NCBI GenBank assembly: GCA_021229015.1
Contig: CM037785.1
Coordinates: 39,490,766 to 39,554,765 of the forward strand
DNA from: Solen grandis
Lineage: Eukaryota > Mollusca > Bivalvia > Adapedonta > Solenidae
Direction of reading: 5' to 3'
DNA length: 64,000 nt
The notes below the pieces were generated by a model, which saw only the letters and a program-made list of their open reading frames with translations, was not told where the DNA came from and did not search any database. Position 1 is the first letter of the stretch. Each line of letters opens with the position of its first letter. Position numbers and translations under genes: made by a program. Positions 53,430 through 64,000 of this stretch are shown here, piece after piece.

Positions 53430-53880
53430 ACATGTGTGCATTTAAACACTGACGCAAAACAGAAGTCAAGTTTTAACATTGAGAACCACGAAACACAACG
53501 CATATTACAATAGGGATACATGTACATGTGCACGTTTTCAATTTCAGGGGACCTTAAATTTTAATCAATGCGCGGTTTGAAGGCTACAATAAGAGATATT
53601 GCTTCCTCTACCACAATCGATAGCAAAATGCATGTAAACGAGTATCATTTACTTCTAGTATAACAAAGTGAATCATTTTGCTTGACAAGGCCTTGAATTC
53701 TCTGTATTTTTGTTTTCTAGTCATACCACTATCCCATGCATGTTGATTCACGCATCTCTAAAATCAATGAATAAACTACTAAACAAGCCAACAGTTTCGT
53801 TATTGAATCTGCGGATTTTTGCTTTTCCCGATGATATAAGTCCTACTTTTATTTTAATATAGTATATTGTCTCATACCAA
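53430..53880. other. No gene seen
   Basis: AT-rich spacer up to the gap. Confidence 0.5.
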
Positions 53881-53883
53881 TAA

Positions 53884-53983
53884 NNNNNNNNNNNNNNNNN
53901 NNNNNNNNNNNNNNNNNNNNNNNNNNNNNNNNNNNNNNNNNNNNNNNNNNNNNNNNNNNNNNNNNNNNNNNNNNNNNNNNNNN
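53884..53983. other. Assembly gap (100 N)
   Basis: Exactly 100 N. Confidence 0.99.
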
Positions 53984-54651
53984 CTGTAGAAAACCCTCGT
54001 GTTCAAGCTTATTGCTAAACCATAAATGACCATGGTTTAGGGGGGATATTAACAAACACCCATGCATACACGCAAGCTTCATAAAAGTCTATAATATTTG
54101 AACGTTTAAGTTTATCCATATGTTTGTATGGGGATGTACCTTACAAACCAGCTTCTGAAACGTCTGTCAGTCGGTAGATCAATTTGGGGCAGTTTTTATG
54201 TGTTTCTCTATTTACGATCGAACGAATATGAAATAAAAACCTTAACATTTAATGATATACAGTTTCGCTTTTCGAATTGCTGCATTGTACACATAAAGAT
54301 CAACAAAGAACTGAAACTTATATGTAAGAATAAAATGCCAGAAAACTCTATCATGTAGACTGAGGTAAATATTATATGCCATATTCTTTTAAGAATGTAG
54401 TAATGCAGCTACGATAAAAAATAGAATATATTTCCTTATAGTTGCACGAGTAAATTATAGATTTTATATAAATTTAAATTTGCCGTTTTATTGTTTAACA
54501 TATATGACTAAATGCATGGCTTTAATTCTAATGACTTTTTAATGTTTTTAATTGTTCCACAATGACTTTACTTACTGCAAAGTTTTTGCGTCAAATAATG
54601 TCATTAAAGATCTAGATAAATAAAACGTAAATAAAACCTTCTCCTAATTGT

Positions 54652-54972
54652 GACCGTCCCAGGTGGCCGAATGATTAGAACGTCCGCCTCGGGGGCAAGA
54701 GGTCGTGGGTTCGTCCGCGACATACCAAAGTCGTAAAAAATGGTACTGTTATAACTCCCTTGCTTGGCGCTCAGCATATAAAGGTAGTTGCATGACTGGT
54801 TAGCCCGGTGTCAGGATAATGTGATTGGGTATGGTATCATGCCCCATGTCTACGGTGTGATACTGCAGTGTGGCAGCACTATATCTGTCTCAGGCATCGT
54901 CTTCAAATGACTGAAATACTATCGGTAGGACGTTAAAACCAACCAACCAACAAACAAACAAACAAACAAACA
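54652..54972 (+). mobile_element. SINE type 1, full length with TSD
   Basis: Perfect 13-bp target-site duplication TTCTCCTAATTGT (54639-54651 and 54973-54985). Head GGTGGCCGAATGATTAGAAC and a shortened B box GTGGGTTCGTCCGCGAC (two to three bases lost). Complete body and tail GGACGTTAAAACCAACCAAC followed by CAAA repeats. Youngest-looking insertion in the window along with 30460-30743. Confidence 0.96.
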
Positions 54973-54989
54973 TTCTCCTAATTGTATCA

Positions 54990-56335
54990 AATTTTATTGC
55001 ATATAGATCTATGGCGCTATTTAGCGTTTTGAAAAAGCAAGTTTCGTCATAACCTAGATACAACTCAGTGCATATAATGATTGCAAGATGTCTCAAATTG
55101 ATTTAATAGTATTGCTAATGAATTACATGACGTATCTGTAATTCTGTATTAATAAAAAATGTTTACTGCTCTTTTGAATTAAGCATGATAATTGGTGTGT
55201 GCTAATTTTATATAAGTCTGCTGTTTCAAATTTGGAATACTTGAAATATATGCTGATGTTATTTAAAAGAAATGTTTGGCTATTTGAAATAATGATTAAA
55301 CCAAAACCATATAACGGAAGTGGATATACTTACTATTTAATCCCGGATTTAACTCCACGGGGAGGATGCTGTGTGTTTGCTAGTCGTCTTGATTTCTCTC
55401 CGGTCGGTCTATGCAATTAATTAAAACGGAATTGATTTTGGATATCAAGAAACATATAAAGTCATTTAATTAAAACCGTGATGAAATATATAATTTAACT
55501 ATTCTAAAATCAAAGTATCGTGTCATAGAATGACACGGTATGGTGGAAGAAAAGCTTTTGTCAAAATATCATTATTTGATTTGAAAAAAAAAAATAAATA
55601 AAAAAAATAAAAAAAATAAACAACTTATGTCTGTCTCATATCAGACCCGTTTTGTTTTCGATACATTTTTATACCCACTCACCATCTACACTTCACTCTG
55701 ACTGACGGGGAATTGGTTTTGTCTGGGTCATTTATCAGTTGGCAGGGCATTTGAACATATTGCATGGGGTACGAATGCGTTGGACATTGTCAATGAACCC
55801 TGACACACATTTATTCCCTGTCGGGAATCTGTCCAAGAATTTTTCCATATTGTAGCCACAAGTTAAGCGATTGGCGTGTTTGTTTTGTCGAGATTTTATG
55901 CTACGCCGACCATCTTGAAGGCTGTCTGCTTGAGGCGGATATGGTGTTCCAAGCAGAAGTCAAAGCGGAGCCGTAGATCAGTGCCACGTCCCGGCATATA
56001 CCCCCCCTTTACTGATAATTGGCCAAATAGTCATTGTTTTCCTATTCTATGGTGAACGATATGCATCAAAAACAATATTTATTTTAAAAGGAAAAGAAAG
56101 CTTTGTTTTATCGCACTAGTAGTACAATAATATACCCTTATATTTCTTTAATTTTTTTTTAATTCTTAACCTTAAATAAATCTAATCCCTGTGTGGAAAT
56201 CGTACCCACGTATCTTTTTTTATTTTCGAGAAATCAACAAAATATGAGTATATAAGATAAAATGTAACTAGTATCATATGCATTTATTTATATTAGGTTT
56301 AATATCTTTAGATCCCAGTTTTTGACTTCAGCACC
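54990..56335. other. No gene seen
   Basis: Contains an A-rich (AAAAATA)n stretch at 55583-55620. 55690-56010 is less AT-rich but has no supported exon. Confidence 0.45.
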
Positions 56336-56338
56336 TAG

Positions 56339-56713
56339 TCAAAGTCTGGCGAGGAAAACGTAGTGAGATCGACCACAAATACGTTTTGTGAGATCAGAAT
56401 ATATAACGATTGAGAAGGAAAACTGAATAGTGCCTTTTTCCATGAATATTTTCCACATTCGATCGAATATCCGCTCCTGAATGTTATGTATAAATTCATA
56501 TATCGCGCAGTGGTGGATTTGTGACCGATACTCTATGGACGTTTTTGTTGTGTTTATGGTTTCATTTTCTTTTGTTTTTGAATTGTATGCTGCATTCAAG
56601 TAGAATGAAGGAAATATGAGTAAAATAGGCGAACTATGGCGAATTTCCTGTAAATCGTTACTAATTATAACCTCTTTACATGCGTCTATGGTAACGTCTT
56701 CGGCTTCCATCAC
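56339..56713 (-). CDS. Unassigned 124-codon open frame
   Basis: Starts MMEAEDVTIDACKEVIISND and contains IQERIFDRMWKIFMEKGTIQ; ends in a stop at 56339-56341. Composition is more balanced than other frames here and contains no repeat. No domain, signal peptide or splice sites recognised; the upstream minus strand has no evident TATA box. It could be a single-exon gene, an exon with intronic read-through, or chance. Confidence 0.28.
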   Translation of the reverse strand: MMEAEDVTIDACKEVIISNDLQEIRHSSPILLIFPSFYLNAAYNSKTKENETINTTKTSIEYRSQIHHCAIYEFIHNIQERIFDRMWKIFMEKGTIQFSFSIVIYSDLTKRICGRSHYVFLARL

Positions 56714-56719
56714 ATTATT

Positions 56720-57995
56720 TTACACTTGTGGTGGAATGTAATAGAAAACAATGATATATTATCATTTAATATTTACTAATATATCATGAATTATGCCAAC
56801 TTTATTCCATACACATTTTGCATATATTTCCTGTGCGATCAGCTAATTATCAGATCACATGCGAGTACCTCGCAGTCTGATCAGGATTGATATTGTTCAG
56901 TAATCAAACAGTGCCTTGCTGATAAGAAAGTAAAACTGTAAAACTTACCAAGGCTGCTCTGATACATAGCTTCTACCTGACCAAGACCAAAAATCATTAC
57001 AAAAATACACACATGTGTGTACAATCTCAGACATGTTAGTTTTTCATTGAAATGAGACATGAAATGCATTAATACATCACCTCATATAGATTTCTTTTGG
57101 CACATTTGCAAACAGAGCATACCTTGATCAGATCTGGTAAGGGTCTTCTCTGATCGCTCATACCCTATTTCAGCTAAGACTTTACATCATCTGTAAATCA
57201 ATATTTACCTAAATTACAAATGTATACATGACAAATGAAAACATGTAAAGGTTACGGTGCATGTATTTATTTTGAGAGGAAGCAGTTGATAATATGACTG
57301 CGGACGGATTTTCCCTGGCACTTCCATGCACCAAGTACTGGTCCAACCCAAGATACATCGACAGGGACAGAACATAAAAAAGTTTAATGAAACAAGAAAT
57401 TAGGGACTGATATCTCAATGTTGCATTTCGGGTAAAATGGCGGAGCTGTAGATACTTACGATAAAGTTGTTCACATCTGCATGTACTCCCACGTACGTGC
57501 ACTGTGTAAAACATTCATTTGATCGCATAAAACCTATTGCGGTTGATATGTGCAAAATGTGCATCTGCAGATATTTTATGTTTCTATGACCTGATACCGA
57601 AATCATAAACCCGAGTAAAAGTAATAAAAATAGATAAAACCATCGATGTGTTTCACTGATGCGATTTTATAGTTTTATAAAGAAGAGTTCAAGTTACACA
57701 GTGTGTACTTTAGTCATGTTATAAATCATGATACAATTTCAAGTAATTTGTCAAGGCAATCGGCTTTAGAAACATAATGTTACATATGAAATTGGACCAT
57801 TAATTATGTTCCTTTATTGCTCTTTTTTGTTGTGTTTTTTTCTTGGGCTGATGTAGTTGGATCCAAGGTACTCCTGCATTATCAAGTCTTTATCATACCG
57901 GTACATGGGTACCGTTGCTTGTTTGTTGAACTGTGTGTATAAGTATGTATTGTTTTGAAATTACGAAAAAATAACCTCTTTCAATCGTATCGGAC
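56720..57995. other. No gene seen
   Basis: AT-rich DNA with short minus-strand frames; no supported exon. Confidence 0.45.
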
Positions 57996-58001
57996 AACTT
58001 A

Positions 58002-58229
58002 TTACTTATTTCCATAAATCCATTTTGTCCCATTTATCCGCCCTGCAGTTTTTCGAGACGTTATCCGACCCATCCACTTCATTACCGGTGTCTGAGTGTT
58101 CACCAGCTGTGCTGTTGGAATGTAGTAACGTCCACAGCAGCCAACAGTCGTGACCCCAAGCGCGTCTACCACAGGCCGCGTGAATTGGAGACAAATAATT
58201 GGGAAACTGTTATTTATATTGGATAACAT
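58002..58229 (-). CDS. Possible exon in GC-richer patch (low confidence)
   Basis: 58020-58200 is GC-richer than its surroundings and open in several frames. The most protein-like is minus: QFTRPVVDALGVTTVGCCGR then YYIPTAQLVNTQTPVMKWMG. Another minus frame and two plus frames are open too, so the GC content alone may explain it. No clear acceptor. Confidence 0.22.
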   Translation of the reverse strand: MLSNINNSFPIICLQFTRPVVDALGVTTVGCCGRYYIPTAQLVNTQTPVMKWMGRITSRKTAGRINGTKWIYGNK

Positions 58230-58314
58230 ATTGTTCAGGAAAACATATGTGTTTTTAAAACTCGCATCCTATGTTATTTTATGATCCCTTAATAAAACAT
58301 GTATGATATAGTTG

Positions 58315-58370
58315 ATGTATGTATGTATGTATGTATGTATGTATGTACGTACGTACGTACGTATGTATGT
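58315..58370. repeat. (TATG)n/(TACG)n microsatellite
   Basis: Eight TATG-type units, four TACG units, then TATG again; ACGT-containing variant units embedded in a pure array. Confidence 0.95.
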
Positions 58371-58801
58371 CAATCAATTTTCCACCATCGCATTCACGAC
58401 CTCAAAAAAATACTATAATAATCGTATTCGTTATTGTCAACGTCATCATCATCATAATTATCATCATTAATATCAACCACATTATCGCGTCATAACAGTA
58501 TTATAACTACACAAACTTTGTTCTTACGGAATTAAAGAAAGAAAGTCTGTATTTACATCTGATAATTCATTGTCTGAAATTAGTGGCACTCTAAATTACC
58601 CGTGATATCAACATAGCCCTGTGCAGCCGGAAGATAAAGTCTCAGTTTTCAGGAAAGATTTTTAGAGATATTGCCTGAATCATACATAATCGTACTTAAT
58701 ACGTTACGTCATTTATTTGTAACTATAAATCAGTTAATTTCCTAACGGCAGGCACTACCGGTAAACACTTTTAACCACATCCCTCTGTTTTATTATTTTA
58801 G

Positions 58802-58921
58802 ACAGAACCCCAGCATGCGGCTATGCAAGGTGCAGTGCACAAACTCTACTCGAGAGAAAAGATATCATTCCCTGTAGCAGCGCAAAAGTGGTTTAAAGGA
58901 CCTCTCATGAAGGAGTGCTAA
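58802..58921 (+). CDS. Probable terminal coding exon, unknown gene
   Basis: A pyrimidine-rich CTCTGTTTTATTATTTTAG acceptor ends at 58801. From 58802 exactly 40 codons run in phase 0 to TAA (58919-58921). The peptide begins TEPQHAAMQGAVHKLYSREK, continues ISFPVAAQKWFKGPLMKEC and is compositionally like real protein. AATAAA follows at 58971-58976, 50 bp past the stop, as expected of a last exon. Upstream exons were not identified; they may lie beyond long repeat-filled introns. I do not recognise the protein. Phase 0 and the poly-A signal make this one of two credible host exons in the window. Confidence 0.55.
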   Translation, partial: TEPQHAAMQGAVHKLYSREKISFPVAAQKWFKGPLMKEC

Positions 58922-58970
58922 TTGTTGGTGTCTCCAAGTGTTTTCATGAAAACGAAGTTATTTATTCGTG

Positions 58971-58976
58971 AATAAA
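58971..58976 (+). terminator. Poly-A signal AATAAA for the 58802-58921 exon
   Basis: Canonical hexamer 50 bp after the stop. In AT-rich DNA such hexamers are common, so the value is in the position. Confidence 0.45.
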
Positions 58977-58984
58977 TTTGAATA

Positions 58985-59400
58985 ATTTATGCAAATGACT
59001 TCTATGCGGTTTGACTTACTCTTATTTGTGCTGCAGATCGACCCAACTTTCATCTGTAAGTTGATAAATATTGACTCATAATATGATAAATGAAAGCTGC
59101 TGATTTTATCAGATTTTTAGATATCAAATAATGTGATGGAATCTGCGTGATCACGAGGTCATGCGGGTGTAAATTACTTTGGAAGAGGCAGGTCTTCTAT
59201 TGACAAAGATGTGAATCATTTAAGCACCGAAGATAACTGTCCGCTCGCTCAGTTAGTCAGAGTTTGTGATTCCAATACAGACTCTGTAATGTACAGGGAT
59301 GAGAAGCACGCATAGGCTTGAAACTAATGAGGACAAGTGACTCCAAACACCAGTAGAAATTGACGGAATCCTCGTGAATACAGTGTTTCCTTGACACTCG
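58985..59400. other. Intergenic spacer
   Basis: No repeats; between the presumed end of one gene and the presumed start of the next. A promoter for 59831 would be expected here, but no convincing TATA box is seen. Confidence 0.35.
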
Positions 59401-59830
59401 CGGGATTCCTTTCTGAAACTAGGAAAATCCTTAGGGAAAGAGTGAAGTTTTAGTAAGCACTCAAAGGATTTATCGTTGATTTGTGTGATTGGAGAAAAGG
59501 CTGTAAAATAATTAAGTGGGCTGAAGCTGGACTGGACAGTGGAAATATCGATTTTTGCATTTTAGTGGACTTTTGACCCCCGGGGCATCGTATTTGTTTC
59601 CATGGGAACGGATTAGTTTGTCCTGCAGTGACAATATGCACTGACCGAGCTGAATTCAAGCACACTGGACTACTAATTTCAGGAGGAATAATATTTTTAT
59701 TATTGGCATTGCAATTAGTAAACACCATAAAGAAAAGTATTTGCGTTATTATAAGCAATGTCTTAATTCAAAACCTGAGTAAGGATCAACACGACATATA
59801 TTTCTCTTTATTCTTTGAATTGAGGAAGGT

Positions 59831-60065
59831 ATGTGGCGACATACTGAGATTCGGATTTGGTTTATACTTGTTGTTTGTAATGCGGTTCTGTATCTGGTGA
59901 CAACTGAAATGTCTGAATGTATACGTGACGAAGTGTGTGCGGGCAACAGGCCCAAACTTCAGGACGGCTGCTGCCCGGTTCCGGCGGGAGGTGTGTGCCG
60001 GGAGGGACCCCAGGGTGGTTGTGATCTTGAACTGGACTTTAAATGTAGAGACGGAAGATGTAGAG
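59831..60065 (+). CDS. Probable first coding exon, secreted Cys-rich protein
   Basis: ATG at 59831 opens 78 codons plus one base, ending at a strong donor AG|GTAAGC (60064-60070), phase 1. Residues 1-27 have a charged start then IWFILVVCNAVLYLV, a good signal peptide. The mature part has eight cysteines (residues 30, 36, 47, 48, 56, 64, 72, 77) with a CC pair: ECIRDEVCAGNRPKLQDGCC then CREGPQGGCDLELDFKCRDG. Phase 1 introns are typical of modular extracellular proteins. The Kozak context is only fair (GGT ATG T). A competing frame (59628-59900) lacks these features. Continuing exons would be downstream; the next 3.5 kb is mainly minisatellite. Family not recognised; LDL-receptor-A-like or VWC-like assignments would be guesses. 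Confidence 0.6.
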
Positions 60066-60290
60066 GTAAGCGATGTCTTTATATATTTACATATCTTTTT
60101 TATTTTTGAATGCGTGTCTTAAATCGTCGCTTTTTCTTCATGTCCATATTTGTTTGTATAGCCTGTTATTGAGGGAGATTTAATTTCGCACACTGTGTTT
60201 GCAATAATTTCATACAATACAACGTGAAGCAATTATAGTATGATACCATGTGTGAAATATGTAAAACGGTTTTAATGTAGGTCTTTATGG

Positions 60291-60350
60291 CGCCGTCGGC
60301 GCGAGTAGCTGGAATCTAAATGTTACAGGTTCGAAACCCGCTGGGTAATG
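60291..60350 (+). repeat. tRNA-like fragment
   Basis: GAGTAGCTGGAATCTAA then ACAGGTTCGAAACCCGCTGG, a perfect B box in a closable T stem. The anticodon region does not fold, so probably a SINE head. Confidence 0.35.
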
Positions 60351-60619
60351 TAATTTCATTACATTCCTAATGTTAAAATATGAGTAACTTGTTATATTTT
60401 AGAGCTTGTTTCCCAATTAGTGGAAAAGAAAATTGTTAAATGGGCTTGATAATACCGTTTTATTCTTACTGTTCCCTTATAGTCAGTGTGAGATTAGTTA
60501 AATTGTTTGTTAATTGAAGTTATATTGATCGCTTTCTGAAGTGATAATGTTGCAATAAAAAATAATGCAGAGTAAGGGTTTTTGGGATAACAAAATTACA
60601 TTCGATTGAGCATGCCTGA

Positions 60620-61515
60620 AGTGGCAATTTACATGTATGCTGTTCAGGGTAATCGGCATGTGCTGTTCAGGGGAAATCATAAATTGGGAAAATTTTTTGA
60701 AAAAAGTGCTTTCAGGTAATGACATGTTGTTCAGGGTAATGCATGTGTTTCAGGGTAATGTACATGTGATGTTTAGTGGTAATGTACATGTATTGTTCAG
60801 TGGTAATGTACATGTTTTTTCAGTGGTAATGTACATGTGATGTTTAGTGGTAATGTACATGTGATGTTTAGTGGTAATGTACATGTGATGTTTTGTGGTA
60901 ATGTACATGTGATGTTTAGTGGTAATGTACATGTGATGTTTAGTGGTAATGTACATGTGATGTTTTGTGGTAATGTACATGTGATGTTTTGTGGTAATGT
61001 ACATGTGATGTTTATTGGTAATGTACATGTTTTTTCAGTGGTAATGTACATGTGATGTTTATTGGTAATGTACATGTGATGTTCAGTGGTAATGTACATG
61101 TGCTGTTCAGTGGTAATGTACATGTGATGTTCAGTGGTAATGTACATGTGCTGTTCATGGGTGATGTACATGTGCTGTTCAGTGGTAATGTACATGTGAT
61201 GTTCAGTGGTTATGTACATGTGCTGTTCAAAGTAATGTACATGCGATGTTTAGTTATAATGTACATGTGATGTTTTGTGGTAATGTACATGTGATGTTCA
61301 GTGGTAATGTACATGTGATGTTCAGTGGTAATGTACATGTGATGTTCAGTGGTAATGTACATACTATGTTCAGTGGTAATGTACATGTGCTGTTCAGTGG
61401 TAATGTACATGTGCTGTTCAGGGGTAATTTACATATGATGTTCAGTGGTAATATATATGTGCTGCTCAGGGTAATGTACATGTGCTATTCAGTGGTAATG
61501 AATATGTGCTGTTCA
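60620..61515. repeat. GTACATGT minisatellite, proximal block (24 bp)
   Basis: About 35 units of GGTAATGTACATGTGATGTT plus TAGT or CAGT. As the 24-bp period is divisible by three, frames stay open on both strands (NVHVMFSG; MYITTEHH). Sub-blocks alternate GATGTTTAGT, GATGTTTTGT, GCTGTTCAGT and GATGTTCAGT. Lies in the presumed first intron of the secreted-protein gene. Confidence 0.93.
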
Positions 61516-61519
61516 GGGA

Positions 61520-62000
61520 TGATTCCAATCTCTACGCAGTTATCTCCCATTAATTTTTTTGCATAGATCACTGCCACCACGAGTAGGCATTTATTAGTAT
61601 TCCTGTTATATATATTTTTTTTAATTGTTAAAAACTGTTTCTATGTATCAGCTTAGTTTTCTCTCATTCATATATAATGAAATAAATAAAATATATAAAA
61701 AATATACATATTTTATAAAAATAATGAAAATAACCGTTAAGTTTTTTTTTTTTTTTAAATTCTTTTTCTTTATTAGCGAGTGGCATTTTCCTAAGTATTT
61801 TTCTTTAAAAAAACATCAATTATCGCCTTTTAGTAAAAAAAATATATCTGTTTAGAAAATAACTTATTCTGTGTATGGAGATCTATAAATTATAAATCTT
61901 CGCCATTTTGTAAGCCTACCATCATCTCGTTACATTTGTGACGGCAGTGATTATTTTTGCTACGTGAGCGTGCAAGGGAGATCACTGTGTGGAGTTTGGG
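61520..62000. other. Non-repetitive interruption of the minisatellite
   Basis: AT-rich DNA with a 15-T run at 61742-61756; separates the proximal and distal arrays. Confidence 0.6.
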
Positions 62001-62002
62001 GT

Positions 62003-63595
62003 CATTCACATGTATTGTTTAGGAAAATGTACATGTGCTGTTCAGAGCAATGTAAATAGACTGTTCAGTGGACGGGGGGTTTGTATTGGGTAGAATGTTG
62101 TTTTTAAGGGTAATGGACGTGTTTGGTAATGCATTTGTGCTGTTCATGGTAATGGTCATGTGCTGTTCATTGTAATGTACATGCGCTGCTCAGGGTATTG
62201 GAAATGTTATATCTGGATAATGGACATGTGCTGTTCATGGTCATGGACATGTGCTGTTCATGGTCATGGACATGTGCTGTTCATGGTAATCGAACATGCT
62301 GTTCATGGCAATGAACCTGAGTGTTCAGGGTAATGGGCATGTGCTGTTCATGGTCATGGACATGTGCTGTTCATGGTCATGGACATGTGCTGTTCAGTGG
62401 TAATGTACATGCGCTGTTCATGGTATTGGACATGTGCTGTTCATGGTAATGGACATGTGCTGTTCATGGTCATGGACATGTGCTGTTCATGGTAATGGAC
62501 ATGTGCTGTTCATGGTAATGGAATATGCTGTTCATGGTAATGGACATGTGCTGTTCAGGGTAATGGACATGTGCTGTTCATGGTAATCGAACATGCTGTT
62601 CATGGCAATGAACCTGAGTGTTCAGGGTAATGGACATGTGCTGTTCATGGTAATCGAATATGCTGTTCATGGCAATGAACCTGAGTGTTCAGGGTAATGG
62701 ACATGTGCTGTTCATGGTAATCGAACATGCTGTTCATGGCAATGAACCTGAGTGTTCATGGTAATGGACATGTGCTGTTCATGGTAATGGACATGTGCTG
62801 TTCATGGTCATGGACATGTGCTGTTCATGGTCATGGACATGTGCTGTTCATGGTAATGGACATGTGCTGTTCATGGTAATCGAATATGCTGTTCATGGCA
62901 ATGAACCTGAGTATTCAGGATAATGGACATGTGCTGTTTAAGGTTATATACATGTGCTGCTCAGGGTAATGTACATATGCTGCTCAGGGTAATGTGCATA
63001 TGCTGCTCAGGGTAATGTACATGTGCTGCTCAGGGTAATGGACATGTGCTGCTCAGGGTAATGTACATGTGCTGTTTAGGGTTATATACATGTGCTGCTC
63101 AGGGTAATGTACGTATGCTGCTCAGGGTAATGTACATATGCTGCTCAGGGTAATGTACGTATGCTGCTCAGGGTAATGTACGTATGCTGCTCAGGGTAAT
63201 GTACGTATGCTGCTCAGGGTAATGGACATGTGCTGTTCAGTGGTTATGTACATGTGCTGCTCAGGGTAATGTACATGTGCTGCTCAGGGTAATGGACATG
63301 TGCTGTTCAGGGGTAATTTACATGTGTCGTTCAGGGTCATGTACATGTGTTGTTCAGTGGTAATGTATACGTGCTGCTCAGAGCAATGTCATTGAGCTGG
63401 TCAGTGATAATGTACATGTAATGTTCAGAGTTAGTGTGTTGTTCAGGGTAATGTATATGTATCTGTTCAGTGTAATGTTTATGTGTTGCTCAGTGGTAAT
63501 TTATATTTGCTTATCAGGGTAATGGACATGTTTTGTTCTGGGTAATGGACATGTGCTGTTCAGGATAATGTGCATGTGATGTTCAGGGTACTGGA
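62003..63595. repeat. GTACATGT minisatellite, distal block (23 bp, higher order)
   Basis: Units of 23 bp, GGTAATGGACATGTGCTGTT plus CAT or CAG, which break the reading frame. Within 62280-62930 a compound unit recurs: AATCGAACATGCTGTTCATG followed by GCAATGAACCTGAGTGTTCA, starting near 62287, 62585, 62651, 62719 and 62879. From 62950 a CTGCTCAGGGTAATGTAC subtype dominates. Confidence 0.93.
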
Positions 63596-63599
63596 TAAG

Positions 63600-64000
63600 T
63601 ATATGTGTCGCTCAATGCAAAATGCGAAGTGATAGGGATTAAATCCCGATTTGGGGGCGTTTTTGTGGTGACCTTTCACAGAGACGACGAAACTGGTCCA
63701 ACCCAGAAACCGTGGGAATGATAAGTTTAAATTACAGAAACGAATATGATTTATCATACATGCATGAAAACACATCTGAAACAGATTCAGATTCATGTTG
63801 GCACAATAGTTAATTGGTGTGCAATCAAATACAGCTGAAACAACGTAAAGTAGACTTTTGTATATTAACCTCAAATAATAGTTCAACCATGAAAGGAGAG
63901 AGACACAGAGAGACATAATGTGGGAGTAGGCACATGTAACTTTTAGGTACATGAACTGTACTCTCTTTTTTTCTTTTAAAGTAGGTGGAGAACTTTATTA
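63600..64000. other. No supported gene
   Basis: A 130-codon minus frame (63560-63952) ends inside the minisatellite (ITCTLS) and has no splice or domain support, so it is not called. Confidence 0.45.

Noticed and set aside
59628..59900. 90-codon hydrophobic frame overlapping the secreted-protein exon
   Set aside because: Overlaps 59831-60065 in another frame and lacks Cys pattern, signal peptidase context and a donor; better explained as 5' UTR.
60637..61566. Repeat proteins NVHVMFSG and MYITTEHH
   Set aside because: 24-bp minisatellite read in frame; no start, splice or strand preference, and the distal 23-bp block destroys the frame.
63560..63952. 130-codon minus-strand frame
   Set aside because: Ends within the minisatellite and contains no domain or splice evidence.
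1..64000. CRISPR arrays, bacterial operons or integrated prokaryotic systems
   Set aside because: Repeats lack the spacer structure of CRISPR arrays, there are no ribosome-binding-site-led gene strings, and the content is eukaryotic SINE/LINE/MITE DNA.

Overview
The window reads as non-coding, repeat-dense, AT-rich DNA from an invertebrate animal, most probably a bivalve mollusc. That call rests on my recognition of several repeat types that recur in bivalve genomes. One is a tRNA-headed SINE ending in a GGACGTTAAACCAAC-type tail. A second SINE starts GGGGCCTCCGTGGCCGAG on its own strand. A third element is bounded by GCTCACCTGAG. TTAA-bounded miniature transposons also occur. No bacterial-type gene organisation is present, introns are implied, and there are two 100-N assembly gaps (3784-3883 and 53884-53983). 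Most long open frames are by-products of minisatellites whose period is divisible by three, of SINEs, or of a dead LINE.

Layout. 1-5.4 kb: a TTAA-bounded MITE, an extreme poly-C/poly-T area tied to one SINE family, SINE fragments, a gap, and a 528-bp inverted-repeat element. 5.4-9.0 kb: a foldback-like element whose ~385-bp arms are built of TAAACGTCGCA repeats. Inside it sit a complete miniature LTR retrotransposon (TRIM) carrying a tRNA-like domain in its LTRs, and several SINEs. 9-16.7 kb: mostly featureless DNA with a 42-bp minisatellite (11.2-11.8 kb) and a GAACGTTCG-rich MITE. 16.7-20.6 kb: a frameshifted non-LTR retrotransposon (APE-type endonuclease, reverse transcriptase, Cys/His tail). 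20.6-26 kb: SINEs, palindrome clusters and an unrecognised, partly duplicated coding-like pseudogene (24.0-24.5 kb). 26-53 kb: old same-orientation duplications of non-coding blocks, full-length SINEs with target-site duplications, a SINE interrupted by a MITE, a 320-bp higher-order repeat element (41.5-42.8 kb) and a ~730-bp tandem duplication carrying conserved TATA-like and TGACGTAG motifs (51.3-52.7 kb). 53-58.7 kb: a gap, another intact SINE and little else.

Host-gene signal is confined to the right end, on the + strand. A probable terminal coding exon (58802-58921) has an acceptor, 39 codons, a stop and AATAAA 50 bp later. About 0.9 kb further on is a probable first exon of a secreted Cys-rich protein (59831-60065), with a hydrophobic signal peptide, eight cysteines and a GTAAG donor in phase 1. 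What would be intron 1 of that second gene holds a large GTACATGT-type minisatellite (60.6-63.6 kb). I could not name either gene.

The most unusual objects are the TRIM with a tRNA-like module inside its LTRs (plus a stand-alone 100-bp relative at 33.2 kb), the foldback-like element that contains it, the dimeric 320-bp higher-order repeat, and the duplicated TATA/CRE-like block. All similarities were read by eye; no alignment or database search was run.
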